NCBI GenBank assembly: GCA_946185745.1 | Contig: CAMHKQ010000003.1 | Span: forward strand, 65,742 to 100,167 | Direction of reading: 5' to 3' | DNA: 34,426 bases | DNA from: an uncultured Bacteroidales bacterium | GTDB lineage: Bacteria > Bacteroidota > Bacteroidia > Bacteroidales > UBA932 | In this document: positions 1 through 7,345 of the stretch, piece after piece | Numbering within the stretch: the first letter of the stretch is position 1 | Layout: every line of letters begins with the position of its first letter | The notes under the pieces: generated by a model | The model's input: only the letters and a program-made list of their open reading frames with translations | Databases searched by the model: none | What the model was told of the DNA's origin: nothing | Made by a program: the position numbers and the translations under genes

Positions 1-427
1 CCGGATAAGATGGAAGGCCGCCAATCCATGCGCCTGTGATATTCAACGATAAATGTGAGGAGAGATTCTGTCCGGGTGCAACCCCGCAAATGACGGCGTC
101 AGACGTGACCTCAATATCCTTAATGCCGACATAATACATCAAACCTGCATGTTTCCAGTTAACAACATTGAAACAATTATTGATTATTTCGGCATGTTCA
201 TTTTCCCACATGTTCACCGAACTTTCAGGAATTTCTTTTTTCTGAGTAAATACCGCGATTGTGCGGCTGTCACTTATCGAGACAAATAATGAATCACCGA
301 GTGCCGTTCCAGGATATAATTGCCCTGGAGCTGATATACCTGTCCTTCCCCCGCAGGAGGATACTGCGAAAACCGCCGCTAAGAAGAGGACAGTAAGCTT
401 AGTCCGTTGTAAAAACAATTTGCACAT
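1..427 (-). CDS. Putative lipoprotein of unknown function, 3' end cut by the window edge
   Basis: The minus strand is open from an ATG at 425-427 to the left edge, giving about 142 visible residues with no stop. The N-terminus is a basic stretch followed by a hydrophobic core and a lipobox ending in VSSC (Cys25), then CGGRTG, so it should be a lipoprotein anchored after signal peptidase II cleavage. The rest has no motif I recognise. It starts 15 bases after the stop of the upstream beta-barrel gene, which suggests a two-gene unit. The DNA here is more AT-rich than the hydrolase cluster to the right. Function is unknown. The confidence reflects a clear signal peptide but an incomplete frame. 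Confidence 0.7.
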   Translation of the reverse strand, partial: MCKLFLQRTKLTVLFLAAVFAVSSCGGRTGISAPGQLYPGTALGDSLFVSISDSRTIAVFTQKKEIPESSVNMWENEHAEIINNCFNVVNWKHAGLMYYVGIKDIEVTSDAVICGVAPGQNLSSHLSLNITGAWIGGLPSYP

Positions 428-442
428 ATCTGATACTGACAA

Positions 443-1000
443 TCAAAACCTGAAGCCGGCCGTCAGGGCGACGCCATGGCCTCCGCCATCTCCTATGGTG
501 ATTCCGTTATAGCAGCCCCAGATTAGGTTTAAGCCAACATTGACACCCAGGTTCCTGTAGATACTGAAATCGAAACCCAGCTTGCCGTTCAGGTAAGGGA
601 ACACCCGTTTGGTTTCGGACTTGAGCGGCAAATTATTCACATAGTATGCGCCTCCCGCTTCCATTTCCAAGAAAAATGAATTGCGGGGATGTTTTGCAAA
701 CGGATAGTACCGTATGTAGTCAACGAATAGGGGGATTGCCGGCACAAAGCCATTTGTGCAATCCGGATCGTCAGAGACATTTTCCCTTATCCAATGACAT
801 CCGGTTCCCAGACCGAGGAATCGCTTTTCATTGAAGCGCCAACCCAGCGACAGGTCTGCCGCAAAATGAGTATCCCAATAAATGCCGGGAATGGCATTGC
901 CTTTAAGATTGCCCTGAAAATGACCTTTGGGTTGTTCAGTTGCCCTGAGAAAGACGGGCGCGATGCACGCAATCGAAAGTATAAGTAAGAAACGTTTCAT
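443..1000 (-). CDS. Small outer-membrane beta-barrel-like protein
   Basis: A 185-residue protein. I chose the ATG at 998-1000 rather than the in-frame one at 1027 because it places the signal peptide (MKRFLLILSIACIAPVFLRA) at the very N-terminus. After cleavage the sequence alternates polar and hydrophobic residues with many aromatics, and contains glycine-rich turn segments such as FLGLGTGCHW. It ends in AGFRF: a terminal aromatic residue is the usual beta-barrel assembly signal. This fits an 8-stranded-type outer-membrane barrel, but the ligand or role cannot be told. It is the first gene after the 281-base spacer downstream of the hydrolase cluster and is probably co-transcribed with the lipoprotein gene that starts 15 bases after its stop. 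Confidence 0.72.
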   Translation of the reverse strand: MKRFLLILSIACIAPVFLRATEQPKGHFQGNLKGNAIPGIYWDTHFAADLSLGWRFNEKRFLGLGTGCHWIRENVSDDPDCTNGFVPAIPLFVDYIRYYPFAKHPRNSFFLEMEAGGAYYVNNLPLKSETKRVFPYLNGKLGFDFSIYRNLGVNVGLNLIWGCYNGITIGDGGGHGVALTAGFRF

Positions 1001-1281
1001 ATAATGTTTAGTGTTACTGTACGACATAATAATTCATCCACATAATTAACGCAAGAATCATTGAAATGCGTCACTCAGGTGCGCCCAATGGAAAGATTTT
1101 TGCGCCATTGGTGGCGAATCAGGCCGATTTTGTGCCTAATGGAAAGAATATATTGTGCCATTGGGCACGGGCAGAGATTGCAGGCTATTGCGCCCATGCA
1201 GTTCATAACTGACGGCGGAGTATTTCCGGCTGCGGGGAGGCGAGGTTCGACTTGCGACGGAAGCCTCCGGCAGCAACGGCC
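1001..1281. other. 281-base intergenic spacer between the hydrolase cluster and the beta-barrel gene
   Basis: This is the only large non-coding stretch in the window. It contains two tandem hairpin-forming repeats (listed separately at 1082-1168) and a further related fragment, tgcgcccatgc, at about 1189-1199. The part nearest the beta-barrel gene (1001-1080) is AT-rich, as expected of a promoter region on the minus strand, but I see no convincing Bacteroidota -33/-7 pair (TTTG and TAnnTTTG). The part next to the GH3 stop (1201-1281) is GC-rich and has no clear open frame or U-tract terminator. Confidence 0.6.
1082..1168. repeat. Two tandem imperfect hairpin repeats (CCAATGG/CCATTGG arms)
   Basis: Two related inverted repeats lie about 50 bases apart. 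The first has arms 1082-1091 (cgcccaatgg) and 1105-1116 (ccattggtggcg), with a two-base bulge. The second has 11-base arms at 1132-1142 (gtgcctaatgg) and 1158-1168 (ccattgggcac) with one mismatch or wobble pair and a 15-base loop. Both loops begin aaaga, so the two units are also direct repeats of each other. Neither is followed by a T-run on the minus strand, so they do not look like classical rho-independent terminators. They could be REP-like elements, operators or RNA-processing stems. Confidence 0.6.
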
Positions 1282-3543
1282 TTACCGGTCGCAGACGACG
1301 GACTTCAGGTCGGAGGAGCTGCCGCCGTAGAAGAGCTGCCACTTGCCGCCGCAAGGAACCATGTCCTGCTTCTCTTCGGACCAGGCGAGGAAGGTCTCGT
1401 CGCTGAGCGGAATGCTTACCGTAACGGTTTCACCTGCAGCGACATGCACCCTCTTGAATCCGCGGAGCGACATGCGAGGACCTTCCGCATCACCCACTCT
1501 CCTGACGTACAGCTGCACCACCTCGTCGGCATCGCAACTTCCGCTGTTGGTAAGCGGAATCTCTATGGATTTGGAGCCCACAACGGCGTCGCCATACTCA
1601 AACGAAGTATACGACAGCCCATAGCCGAAGGCGAAGAGCGGCTCACCCTCGAAGTAGCGGTAGGTGCGGCCCTTCATGGAGTAATCGCTAAAATCGGGCA
1701 GCTGGTCCACATTCCTGTAGAACGTGACAGGGAGCTTTCCGGAAGGAGCGACATCGCCCATAAGCACATCTGCAAGGGCGGTTCCGCCCTCTTCACCGGG
1801 ATACCAGGCCTGCAGGATGGCGTCGCAGGTCTCGGTTTCGGGCTCCAGGCCTATGGCACAGCCGCTGAAATTCACAAGTACTATCTTCTTGCCCGCCTTG
1901 TGCAGGACGGAAATAAGCTCACGCTGAACGGCGGGCAGCTCGATGCTAGTGCGGTCGCCGCCGCTGAAACCCGGAACGGCCACATCCATCTCTTCCCCTT
2001 CCAGCATCGGGGAGATACCGCCGGCGAACACCACCACGTCAATCCCTTCCAATTCTTTCAATACCTTCCTGGTGTCGAGGGCCGGGAGCATAAGCTCGGC
2101 CATTCCCTTGCGGCTTTCAATGTACTCCCTGATATCCCTCTCTTCACGACCGGTGCTATGGGCAATCTCACGGATCTGTTCATCTGTCATGTCCAGGCCC
2201 GTAAGGATGCCGCGGGAATCGAGGCCCTTCAGGTTCTCGGAACCGACGAGGCCGCAGCCGCGTACATACTTAATGTCCGGAATACGGGCCTTGAGACCAT
2301 CCAGAAGCGTAACAGTATGGTCAGGAATACCGTTGTAGTTGCCCCACTGCATCTCGCGGTCGTCGGCATTGGGCCCGACGAGCGCGATACGCGAGTCTGC
2401 CTTGAGCGGAAGCAGGCCGCCACGGTTCTGTAGCAGCACGAATGTTTCGGCAGCCATCTTCCGGGAAAGGGCGAGATGCTCCTCCCCTTCCACAGTGTCG
2501 TCGCCCAGATGGGCCCACGGCTCCACGTTGTGCTCAAGTTCACCAAGGCGGATGCGGGCGGCAAGCAGGCGGACAAGGCTCCTGTCGACGTCTGCCTCGT
2601 TGAGCTTGCCGCTCTTCACTGCCTCCGGAATGCTCTCATAGGCCTCTCCGCAGTTCAGGTCGGTTCCGGCATGGACCGCCATTGCAGAAGCTTCCGCGGC
2701 ATCGGCGGCATAGTTATGCCTGTGTTCGCCGATGAAATCGGAAATGGCCCAGCAGTCCGAAACGATAAGCCCCTTGTATCCCCATTCGCCGCGGAGCACC
2801 TTGTTGATGAGATAATCGTTGGCCCCGCAGGGGACGCCCCTGAAGCTGTTGTAGGCTATCATGACCTCCTGCACGTCCGCCTTGGTGACAAGATCCTTGA
2901 AAGCGGGGAGATAGGTTTCGCGGAGATCCCTCTCGCTCACCTGCGCATCGAACTCGTGACGCGTGGACTCCGGCCCCGAATGCACGGCATAATGCTTGGC
3001 GCAGGCATGGGCTTTCAGGACGGGAGCGTCGGACGGGCCCTGGAGCCCGCGGACCACGGCCATGCCGAGCTGTCCGGTGAGATACGGGTCTTCACCGTAA
3101 GTTTCCATTCCGCGGCCCCAGCGCGGGTCACGGAAGATGTTTATGTTCGGAGTCCAGAAAGTAAGCCCCTGATACTGCCCCACAAAACCCGATTCAATGG
3201 CCTGCCGGTTCTTGACCCTCGCCTCGTCGCTGACAGAGGTGAACACTTCGTACAGCAGAGGCTCGTCGAACGAGGCCGCCATGCCTATCGGCATCGGGAA
3301 TACGGTGGCTTTTCCATTGCGCCCCACACCGTGAAGGGCCTCGTTCCACCAGTTGTAGGCGGGAATTCCAAGGCTGTCAAGAGGGGCGGAAGGATGAATC
3401 ATGAGACTTGCCTTCTCTTCGACGGTCATTTTTGAAACGAGCTCTTTCGCCCGTTCCTCCGGAGTTGGTTGATGACATCCGCCAAGGCACATCAAGCCGC
3501 AAATAGCAACGGCTGCGGAAACCCGTAAACATTTGAATATCAT
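1282..3543 (-). CDS. GH3 beta-glycosidase, xylosidase/glucosidase type (lipoprotein)
   Basis: This 753-residue GH3 enzyme would remove terminal beta-linked glucose or xylose from oligosaccharides. The signal peptide has a lipobox ending LGGC (Cys23), so it is predicted to be a membrane-anchored lipoprotein. The (beta/alpha)8 domain carries NIFRDPRWGRGMETYGEDP and AKHYAVHSG, and the nucleophile is Asp263 in GLIVSDCW. An alpha/beta sandwich and a fibronectin III-like domain (about 650-745) follow. The family pattern matches Bacteroidota beta-xylosidase/glucosidase-like GH3s rather than the PA14-bearing type also present here. The ATG at 3541-3543 is preferred over a TTG at 3558 because it gives a clean lipoprotein signal and an 11-base gap from the upstream stop. 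It is the last gene of the run, followed by the 281-base spacer. Exact sugar specificity is not visible. Confidence 0.93.
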   Translation of the reverse strand: MIFKCLRVSAAVAICGLMCLGGCHQPTPEERAKELVSKMTVEEKASLMIHPSAPLDSLGIPAYNWWNEALHGVGRNGKATVFPMPIGMAASFDEPLLYEVFTSVSDEARVKNRQAIESGFVGQYQGLTFWTPNINIFRDPRWGRGMETYGEDPYLTGQLGMAVVRGLQGPSDAPVLKAHACAKHYAVHSGPESTRHEFDAQVSERDLRETYLPAFKDLVTKADVQEVMIAYNSFRGVPCGANDYLINKVLRGEWGYKGLIVSDCWAISDFIGEHRHNYAADAAEASAMAVHAGTDLNCGEAYESIPEAVKSGKLNEADVDRSLVRLLAARIRLGELEHNVEPWAHLGDDTVEGEEHLALSRKMAAETFVLLQNRGGLLPLKADSRIALVGPNADDREMQWGNYNGIPDHTVTLLDGLKARIPDIKYVRGCGLVGSENLKGLDSRGILTGLDMTDEQIREIAHSTGREERDIREYIESRKGMAELMLPALDTRKVLKELEGIDVVVFAGGISPMLEGEEMDVAVPGFSGGDRTSIELPAVQRELISVLHKAGKKIVLVNFSGCAIGLEPETETCDAILQAWYPGEEGGTALADVLMGDVAPSGKLPVTFYRNVDQLPDFSDYSMKGRTYRYFEGEPLFAFGYGLSYTSFEYGDAVVGSKSIEIPLTNSGSCDADEVVQLYVRRVGDAEGPRMSLRGFKRVHVAAGETVTVSIPLSDETFLAWSEEKQDMVPCGGKWQLFYGGSSSDLKSVVCDR

Positions 3544-3554
3544 AGCTTTCAAAA

Positions 3555-6512
3555 TCAATAAACCAGTTCAGCCCTTACGGGATAATGGTCGGAGACATAG
3601 GGAGCCCCGAGATATTCCTGCGTGATGCGGGAGAATGAGCTGCAGCCCTTGAATCCGTCATAGAAGATGAAGTCGATGGGCTTGGAGCGCCTCACCTTTC
3701 CCCAGTCGTGCCAGGTGAGACCCCAGTCGGTGGAGGGAGCCGTTTCGCGTGCATCCTTCATCATGCCGCGCAGGTCGGTCAGGCAGGGGTCGTCGGGATA
3801 GACGTTGAAGTCACCGCAGAGAATCATCGGATATCCTTCAGGATTCATGGCTCCGATGCGTTCCACCACCACTGCAAGTCCGTTGCGCCTCGCAGCCCTC
3901 CCCACATGGTCGAGGTGTGTGTTCACGAAATAGAAATGCTTTCCAGTGCACTTGTCCTTGAGAAGGGTCCAGGTGGCGGTACGCTTGCAGGCGGCATCCC
4001 AGCCGAAGGAAGGCACGTCGGGAGTCTCGCTGAGCCAGTAGGTGCCCCACTTCTCCAGTTCCACCCTTTCGGAATCGTAGAAAACGGCCATGTGCTCGCC
4101 GTCGTGCACCCCGTCTTCACGGCCCACGCCGACATACTTGTAGCCGGGACACTTGTCCTGCAGGTATTCGAGCTGGAAATCAAGCGCTTCCTGAACTCCG
4201 AAAGCGGCGGGACGCTGGTCGCATATCATGGCGGCTGCGGCCTCGCGGCGCATCTCCCAGGAATTGACTCCGTCATCGGCGGTGCCGTATCGGATATTGT
4301 AGGACATCACGGGAATGGAGGCGGGAGGGATGACCTTTAACATCCGCACCCCGTGCGGAGCAATCAGGCATTTAAGTGCATCACCGGACAGGTTCTCCTG
4401 TCTCCAGAGGTCGCGGATCACCCCGGAAAGACCGAGCCTGTCCGCCACCCTGCCGAGATTGACGTCTTCCGTCTCCTCACCAAGGTTGAAGACTCCGATT
4501 GCAGTGCCGCCGTCGGCAAGGGGACGGCTCCACACCTGCACGTCCCCCATCACGAGGGCACGCCTGGCCTGCACTCCCAGAATGTCCTGATGGACCGCGT
4601 TCACCTCGTTGTTGCAGAGCAGGTTGAGAGTAAAATCATCCATCTGTGCCACGTCGCAGCCTATCAGCATGTTGGCCGCCAGGAGCGACCACAGCGAGAT
4701 GTGGGTGTACTGCTCGTCGGGCGTCAGGCGGCTGTCGCGCAGGAAACTGCTCCAGCCCACCTTGCCCACTATGAGCATGTCGGGATCGTTCCAGTGACCA
4801 GGCGCAGCGTAAGGATAAAGCTCAGTCTGACGCTCGAAGCCGATATCGTAGAGGGAACCCCACGTGTCGGTGATATCGCCGGTGGTACGCCAGGAATTCG
4901 CGTCCACGTACGGACCCCAGGTCCACACGTCGGCCATGCCGTACTGGCAGAGCGAATAGAAGATGTCCCTGGGCTGCTCTCGGAGATACTGCTGCATCTT
5001 CAGGTAGGGGCGCACGTAGGCGGCGACGGAGTGGTCCTCACTGGCGTTGAACACCTTGCTGTAGCCGCACCAATCGTATTTCAGATAGTCCACTCCCCAT
5101 TCGTTCCAGGTCTCGGCATCCTGCTTTTCGTGGTCTATGCTTCCCAGATAACCGCCGCAGGTGCGGTCGCCGGGAGAAGAGTAAATGCCAAGTTTGAGGC
5201 CTTCGCCATGCAGGAAATCCCCCAGCGCCTTCATGTCGGGGAACTTTTCGTTGGTGCCTATGGTACCGTCCGCATTCCGTTCCGCCGACTCCCATGCGTC
5301 GTCCACGTTGATGTAGGAATAACCGTAGTCGGCCAGGCCTTTGTCGATGATGGCCTGGGCTGATGACATCACCTTTTTCTGCGAAACGCTGGTTCCCCAG
5401 CAGTTCCAGGAATTCCATCCCATCGGCGGGGTGAGAGCTATCTTGTCGCCGACCTTCAGGGTGAACTGCTGACGGACTGTCCCGTGGGCGTTCTCCGCCA
5501 CGAGCGTCATGGCATAGTCTCCCTTCTCCGGCACTTTGCCGCCCAGGATGCCCTTGTAGGCGTCAAGGGTGACACCCTCCGGCAGATTCTCGACCGAGAA
5601 GCGCATCGGACGTTCCCCGGAGAACGGCAGGCGGAAGATGATGGGAGAACCGGGACGGACGCCGTACACCAGCGGGCCGTTATAGCGCGGGGAAAGCGGA
5701 GCCGGCGGTGTCAGGATATACTTGGGGCTGTAGGAGGCTTCGAGTTTCTCTCCGGTGGCGGAGTCGGTAAACTCCACGCTGAACATGCGCTGCAGGTTTC
5801 CGTCGTAGGGAAGGGCGACGTCGCAGGGCTTGCCGGCTTTCAGTTTCAGCTTTTTGTCGAGGATGGCTGAGGTTTCCTTCCTGTCTATCATGGTTACGCC
5901 GGCCTTAAGAGTGCCGGAATAATTGCTCTGCGAAAGAAGGCGCACGAAGCAGTTGCCCCTGGAATCGTCGACGAAGGAAAGCGACACAAAATCGTCGAGA
6001 CGGGGCTTGGCGAGATTGATTTCCGACTCGTAGAATCCGCCGGGGGCATCGCCGTCGTAAACCCTCACGGCAAGCACGTTTTCCGCGCCCCATTTGATCT
6101 GTTTCACGGGGACGAGATACCTCCTGCGAATCTCCCACGCGCTCTTGTACCCTTCCGGGCCGTCGGCAAAATCGCCGGTGGAGCCGACCATGGCCCCGTT
6201 GAGCCAGGTCTGGTCGCAGTCGTCCACCAGGCCGATGTCCAGGATGACATATCCGTAAAGGTTAAGTTCATTCTTCTTTTCGGAAGGGACGGTAAAGTGG
6301 AAACGGTACCAGGCGATACCGCCGGGAACCGCATATCCCTGATCGTCCCAGGTGTCGGTCAGATTGATGACAGGCCAGGCGCTGTCGTCGAAGGAAGCCT
6401 GCTTCCATGCGGGATTGTCCCCTACGGCGAAATGCCCTTTATGAAGGGGAAGATTCTGGGCACGGACTCCCAGTGCCAGGAAAAGCAGCAAAAGCGTAGC
6501 GATTCGTTTCAT
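3555..6512 (-). CDS. Alpha-galactosidase (GH27) fused to an endonuclease/exonuclease/phosphatase domain
   Basis: A 985-residue protein with a type I signal peptide (MKRIATLLLLFLALGVRA). Residues 21-170 form a galactose-binding-like beta-sandwich, and about 280-355 an Ig-like domain. The GH27 barrel begins at LTPPMGWNSWNCWG (about 360). Its nucleophile is Asp480 in YLKYDWC and its likely acid/base is Asp546 in TTGDITDTW, so it should release terminal alpha-galactose or a related sugar. The GH27 beta-domain ends near 727, and after a linker of about five residues an EEP-superfamily phosphoesterase starts (IPVMSYNIRYG). That domain keeps Asn739, Glu775, Asp868, Asp901/Asn903 (GDFN) and Asp975-His976 (SDHYPV). 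Both halves therefore look active. I chose the ATG at 6512: a longer frame to 6839 only overlaps the kinase gene antiparallel to no purpose and lacks a signal peptide. A 17-base gap separates it from the kinase. Confidence 0.92.
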   Translation of the reverse strand: MKRIATLLLLFLALGVRAQNLPLHKGHFAVGDNPAWKQASFDDSAWPVINLTDTWDDQGYAVPGGIAWYRFHFTVPSEKKNELNLYGYVILDIGLVDDCDQTWLNGAMVGSTGDFADGPEGYKSAWEIRRRYLVPVKQIKWGAENVLAVRVYDGDAPGGFYESEINLAKPRLDDFVSLSFVDDSRGNCFVRLLSQSNYSGTLKAGVTMIDRKETSAILDKKLKLKAGKPCDVALPYDGNLQRMFSVEFTDSATGEKLEASYSPKYILTPPAPLSPRYNGPLVYGVRPGSPIIFRLPFSGERPMRFSVENLPEGVTLDAYKGILGGKVPEKGDYAMTLVAENAHGTVRQQFTLKVGDKIALTPPMGWNSWNCWGTSVSQKKVMSSAQAIIDKGLADYGYSYINVDDAWESAERNADGTIGTNEKFPDMKALGDFLHGEGLKLGIYSSPGDRTCGGYLGSIDHEKQDAETWNEWGVDYLKYDWCGYSKVFNASEDHSVAAYVRPYLKMQQYLREQPRDIFYSLCQYGMADVWTWGPYVDANSWRTTGDITDTWGSLYDIGFERQTELYPYAAPGHWNDPDMLIVGKVGWSSFLRDSRLTPDEQYTHISLWSLLAANMLIGCDVAQMDDFTLNLLCNNEVNAVHQDILGVQARRALVMGDVQVWSRPLADGGTAIGVFNLGEETEDVNLGRVADRLGLSGVIRDLWRQENLSGDALKCLIAPHGVRMLKVIPPASIPVMSYNIRYGTADDGVNSWEMRREAAAAMICDQRPAAFGVQEALDFQLEYLQDKCPGYKYVGVGREDGVHDGEHMAVFYDSERVELEKWGTYWLSETPDVPSFGWDAACKRTATWTLLKDKCTGKHFYFVNTHLDHVGRAARRNGLAVVVERIGAMNPEGYPMILCGDFNVYPDDPCLTDLRGMMKDARETAPSTDWGLTWHDWGKVRRSKPIDFIFYDGFKGCSSFSRITQEYLGAPYVSDHYPVRAELVY

Positions 6513-6529
6513 ATCTTTCCTATTGATTA

Positions 6530-7345
6530 TTAATCCATTACAAGACAAGCGGCACCTATGAGACCCGCGGATTCCATGTTGGTGGGGACGATGCGTAGGC
6601 GCTTCACGGTGGCGGGATACGGGAAGGTTTCCACCCTCCGCCACATGCTCTCCTCGAAGAGCCCGTAGGCCTTGGCGATGCTGCCGCCGAGCACTATCAT
6701 TTCGGGGTCGAATGCGAAAAGGATGAGCTTCACCAGGTCGCCGACGTGACTGCCGAAACGGTCCCAGACGGGACCGGGGCCTTTTGCTGCCGCCTCCTTT
6801 CCGGTAGTGCCGGCATCTATGAAGAAGCGGCTGGAACAATAGTATTCGTAGTCATGCTCCAGATAAGGGATGCTGCCTATTTCGCCGGCGCCGGTATTGT
6901 GGCCGTTGAAAATCTTGCCGTCGATGACCAGCGTCGAGCCGACCCCGGTCCCGAGGGTGGCGCACACCACGCTGCCGACACCCTTGGCCTCGCCGAAACG
7001 GGAAACCCCAAGCGAGAAGCAGTTGGCGTCGTTGTTTATGGCCACTTTCTTCCCGTAGCGCTTCTCGAGGATTTCCTTCAGGTGCACTTCCTTCCAGGAG
7101 GGGATGTTGGCGGCATTGTATACTATACCGTTTTCGGAGTCCACCACCGAGGGCACGCCGACGCCTATGCCGGCGACTTCAGGAGAGTCCAATCCGTCGA
7201 CAAGCGAGAAAATCTGCTCGAGGACTTCGTTTTCGGTCCCACCCGAATTGCACGGCATTGAATCCTGACTGACGATTTCGCCGGATTCGTTCACGACTCC
7301 GGCCCGGACGTTAGTTCCGCCCAAATCTATTCCGATATACTTCAT
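6530..7345 (-). CDS. ROK-family sugar kinase, zinc-motif-deficient type
   Basis: A 271-residue cytoplasmic protein without a signal peptide, predicted to phosphorylate a hexose released by the surrounding hydrolases. It begins MKYIGIDLGGTNVRAG, the ROK phosphate-binding motif. It has the catalytic aspartate in NNDANCF and a second nucleotide-binding segment ATLGTGVGS, followed by GAGEIGS. The His of the usual ROK E-x-G-H motif is Ser here, and the CxCGxxGCxE zinc cluster is absent, replaced by EYYCSSRFF. Such zinc-less ROKs are a known Bacteroidota pattern, but the substitution leaves the sugar preference open (glucose, mannose, N-acetylmannosamine or other). The start codon overlaps the upstream stop as ATGA (4 bases), so translation is probably coupled to the trehalase-like gene, a hint that the two act on the same sugar. 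Confidence 0.9.
   Translation of the reverse strand: MKYIGIDLGGTNVRAGVVNESGEIVSQDSMPCNSGGTENEVLEQIFSLVDGLDSPEVAGIGVGVPSVVDSENGIVYNAANIPSWKEVHLKEILEKRYGKKVAINNDANCFSLGVSRFGEAKGVGSVVCATLGTGVGSTLVIDGKIFNGHNTGAGEIGSIPYLEHDYEYYCSSRFFIDAGTTGKEAAAKGPGPVWDRFGSHVGDLVKLILFAFDPEMIVLGGSIAKAYGLFEESMWRRVETFPYPATVKRLRIVPTNMESAGLIGAACLVMD

Noticed and set aside
1132..1168. Second hairpin as a rho-independent terminator of the operon
   Set aside because: The stem is good, but on the minus strand it is followed by a mixed sequence and not by a T-run.
1252..2433. Plus-strand 393-codon open frame over the GH3 gene
   Set aside because: It is antisense to a well-supported GH3 protein with its catalytic nucleophile region and shows no domain of its own.
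3544..3558. TTG start for the GH3 gene overlapping the GH27-EEP stop
   Set aside because: The ATG at 3543 gives a standard lipoprotein signal with the basic residue near the start, and needs no rare start codon.
3555..4316. EEP domain as a DNA nuclease or DNA repair enzyme
   Set aside because: It is part of an exported protein with an alpha-galactosidase and lies in a glycan locus; the SYNIRYG-type EEP branch in Bacteroidota is secreted and more likely acts on non-DNA phosphoesters.
6513..6839. Upstream extension of the GH27-EEP gene to a start at 6839
   Set aside because: The extra 109 residues are arginine- and histidine-rich out-of-frame translation of the ROK kinase gene, and a clean signal peptide begins at the ATG at 6512.
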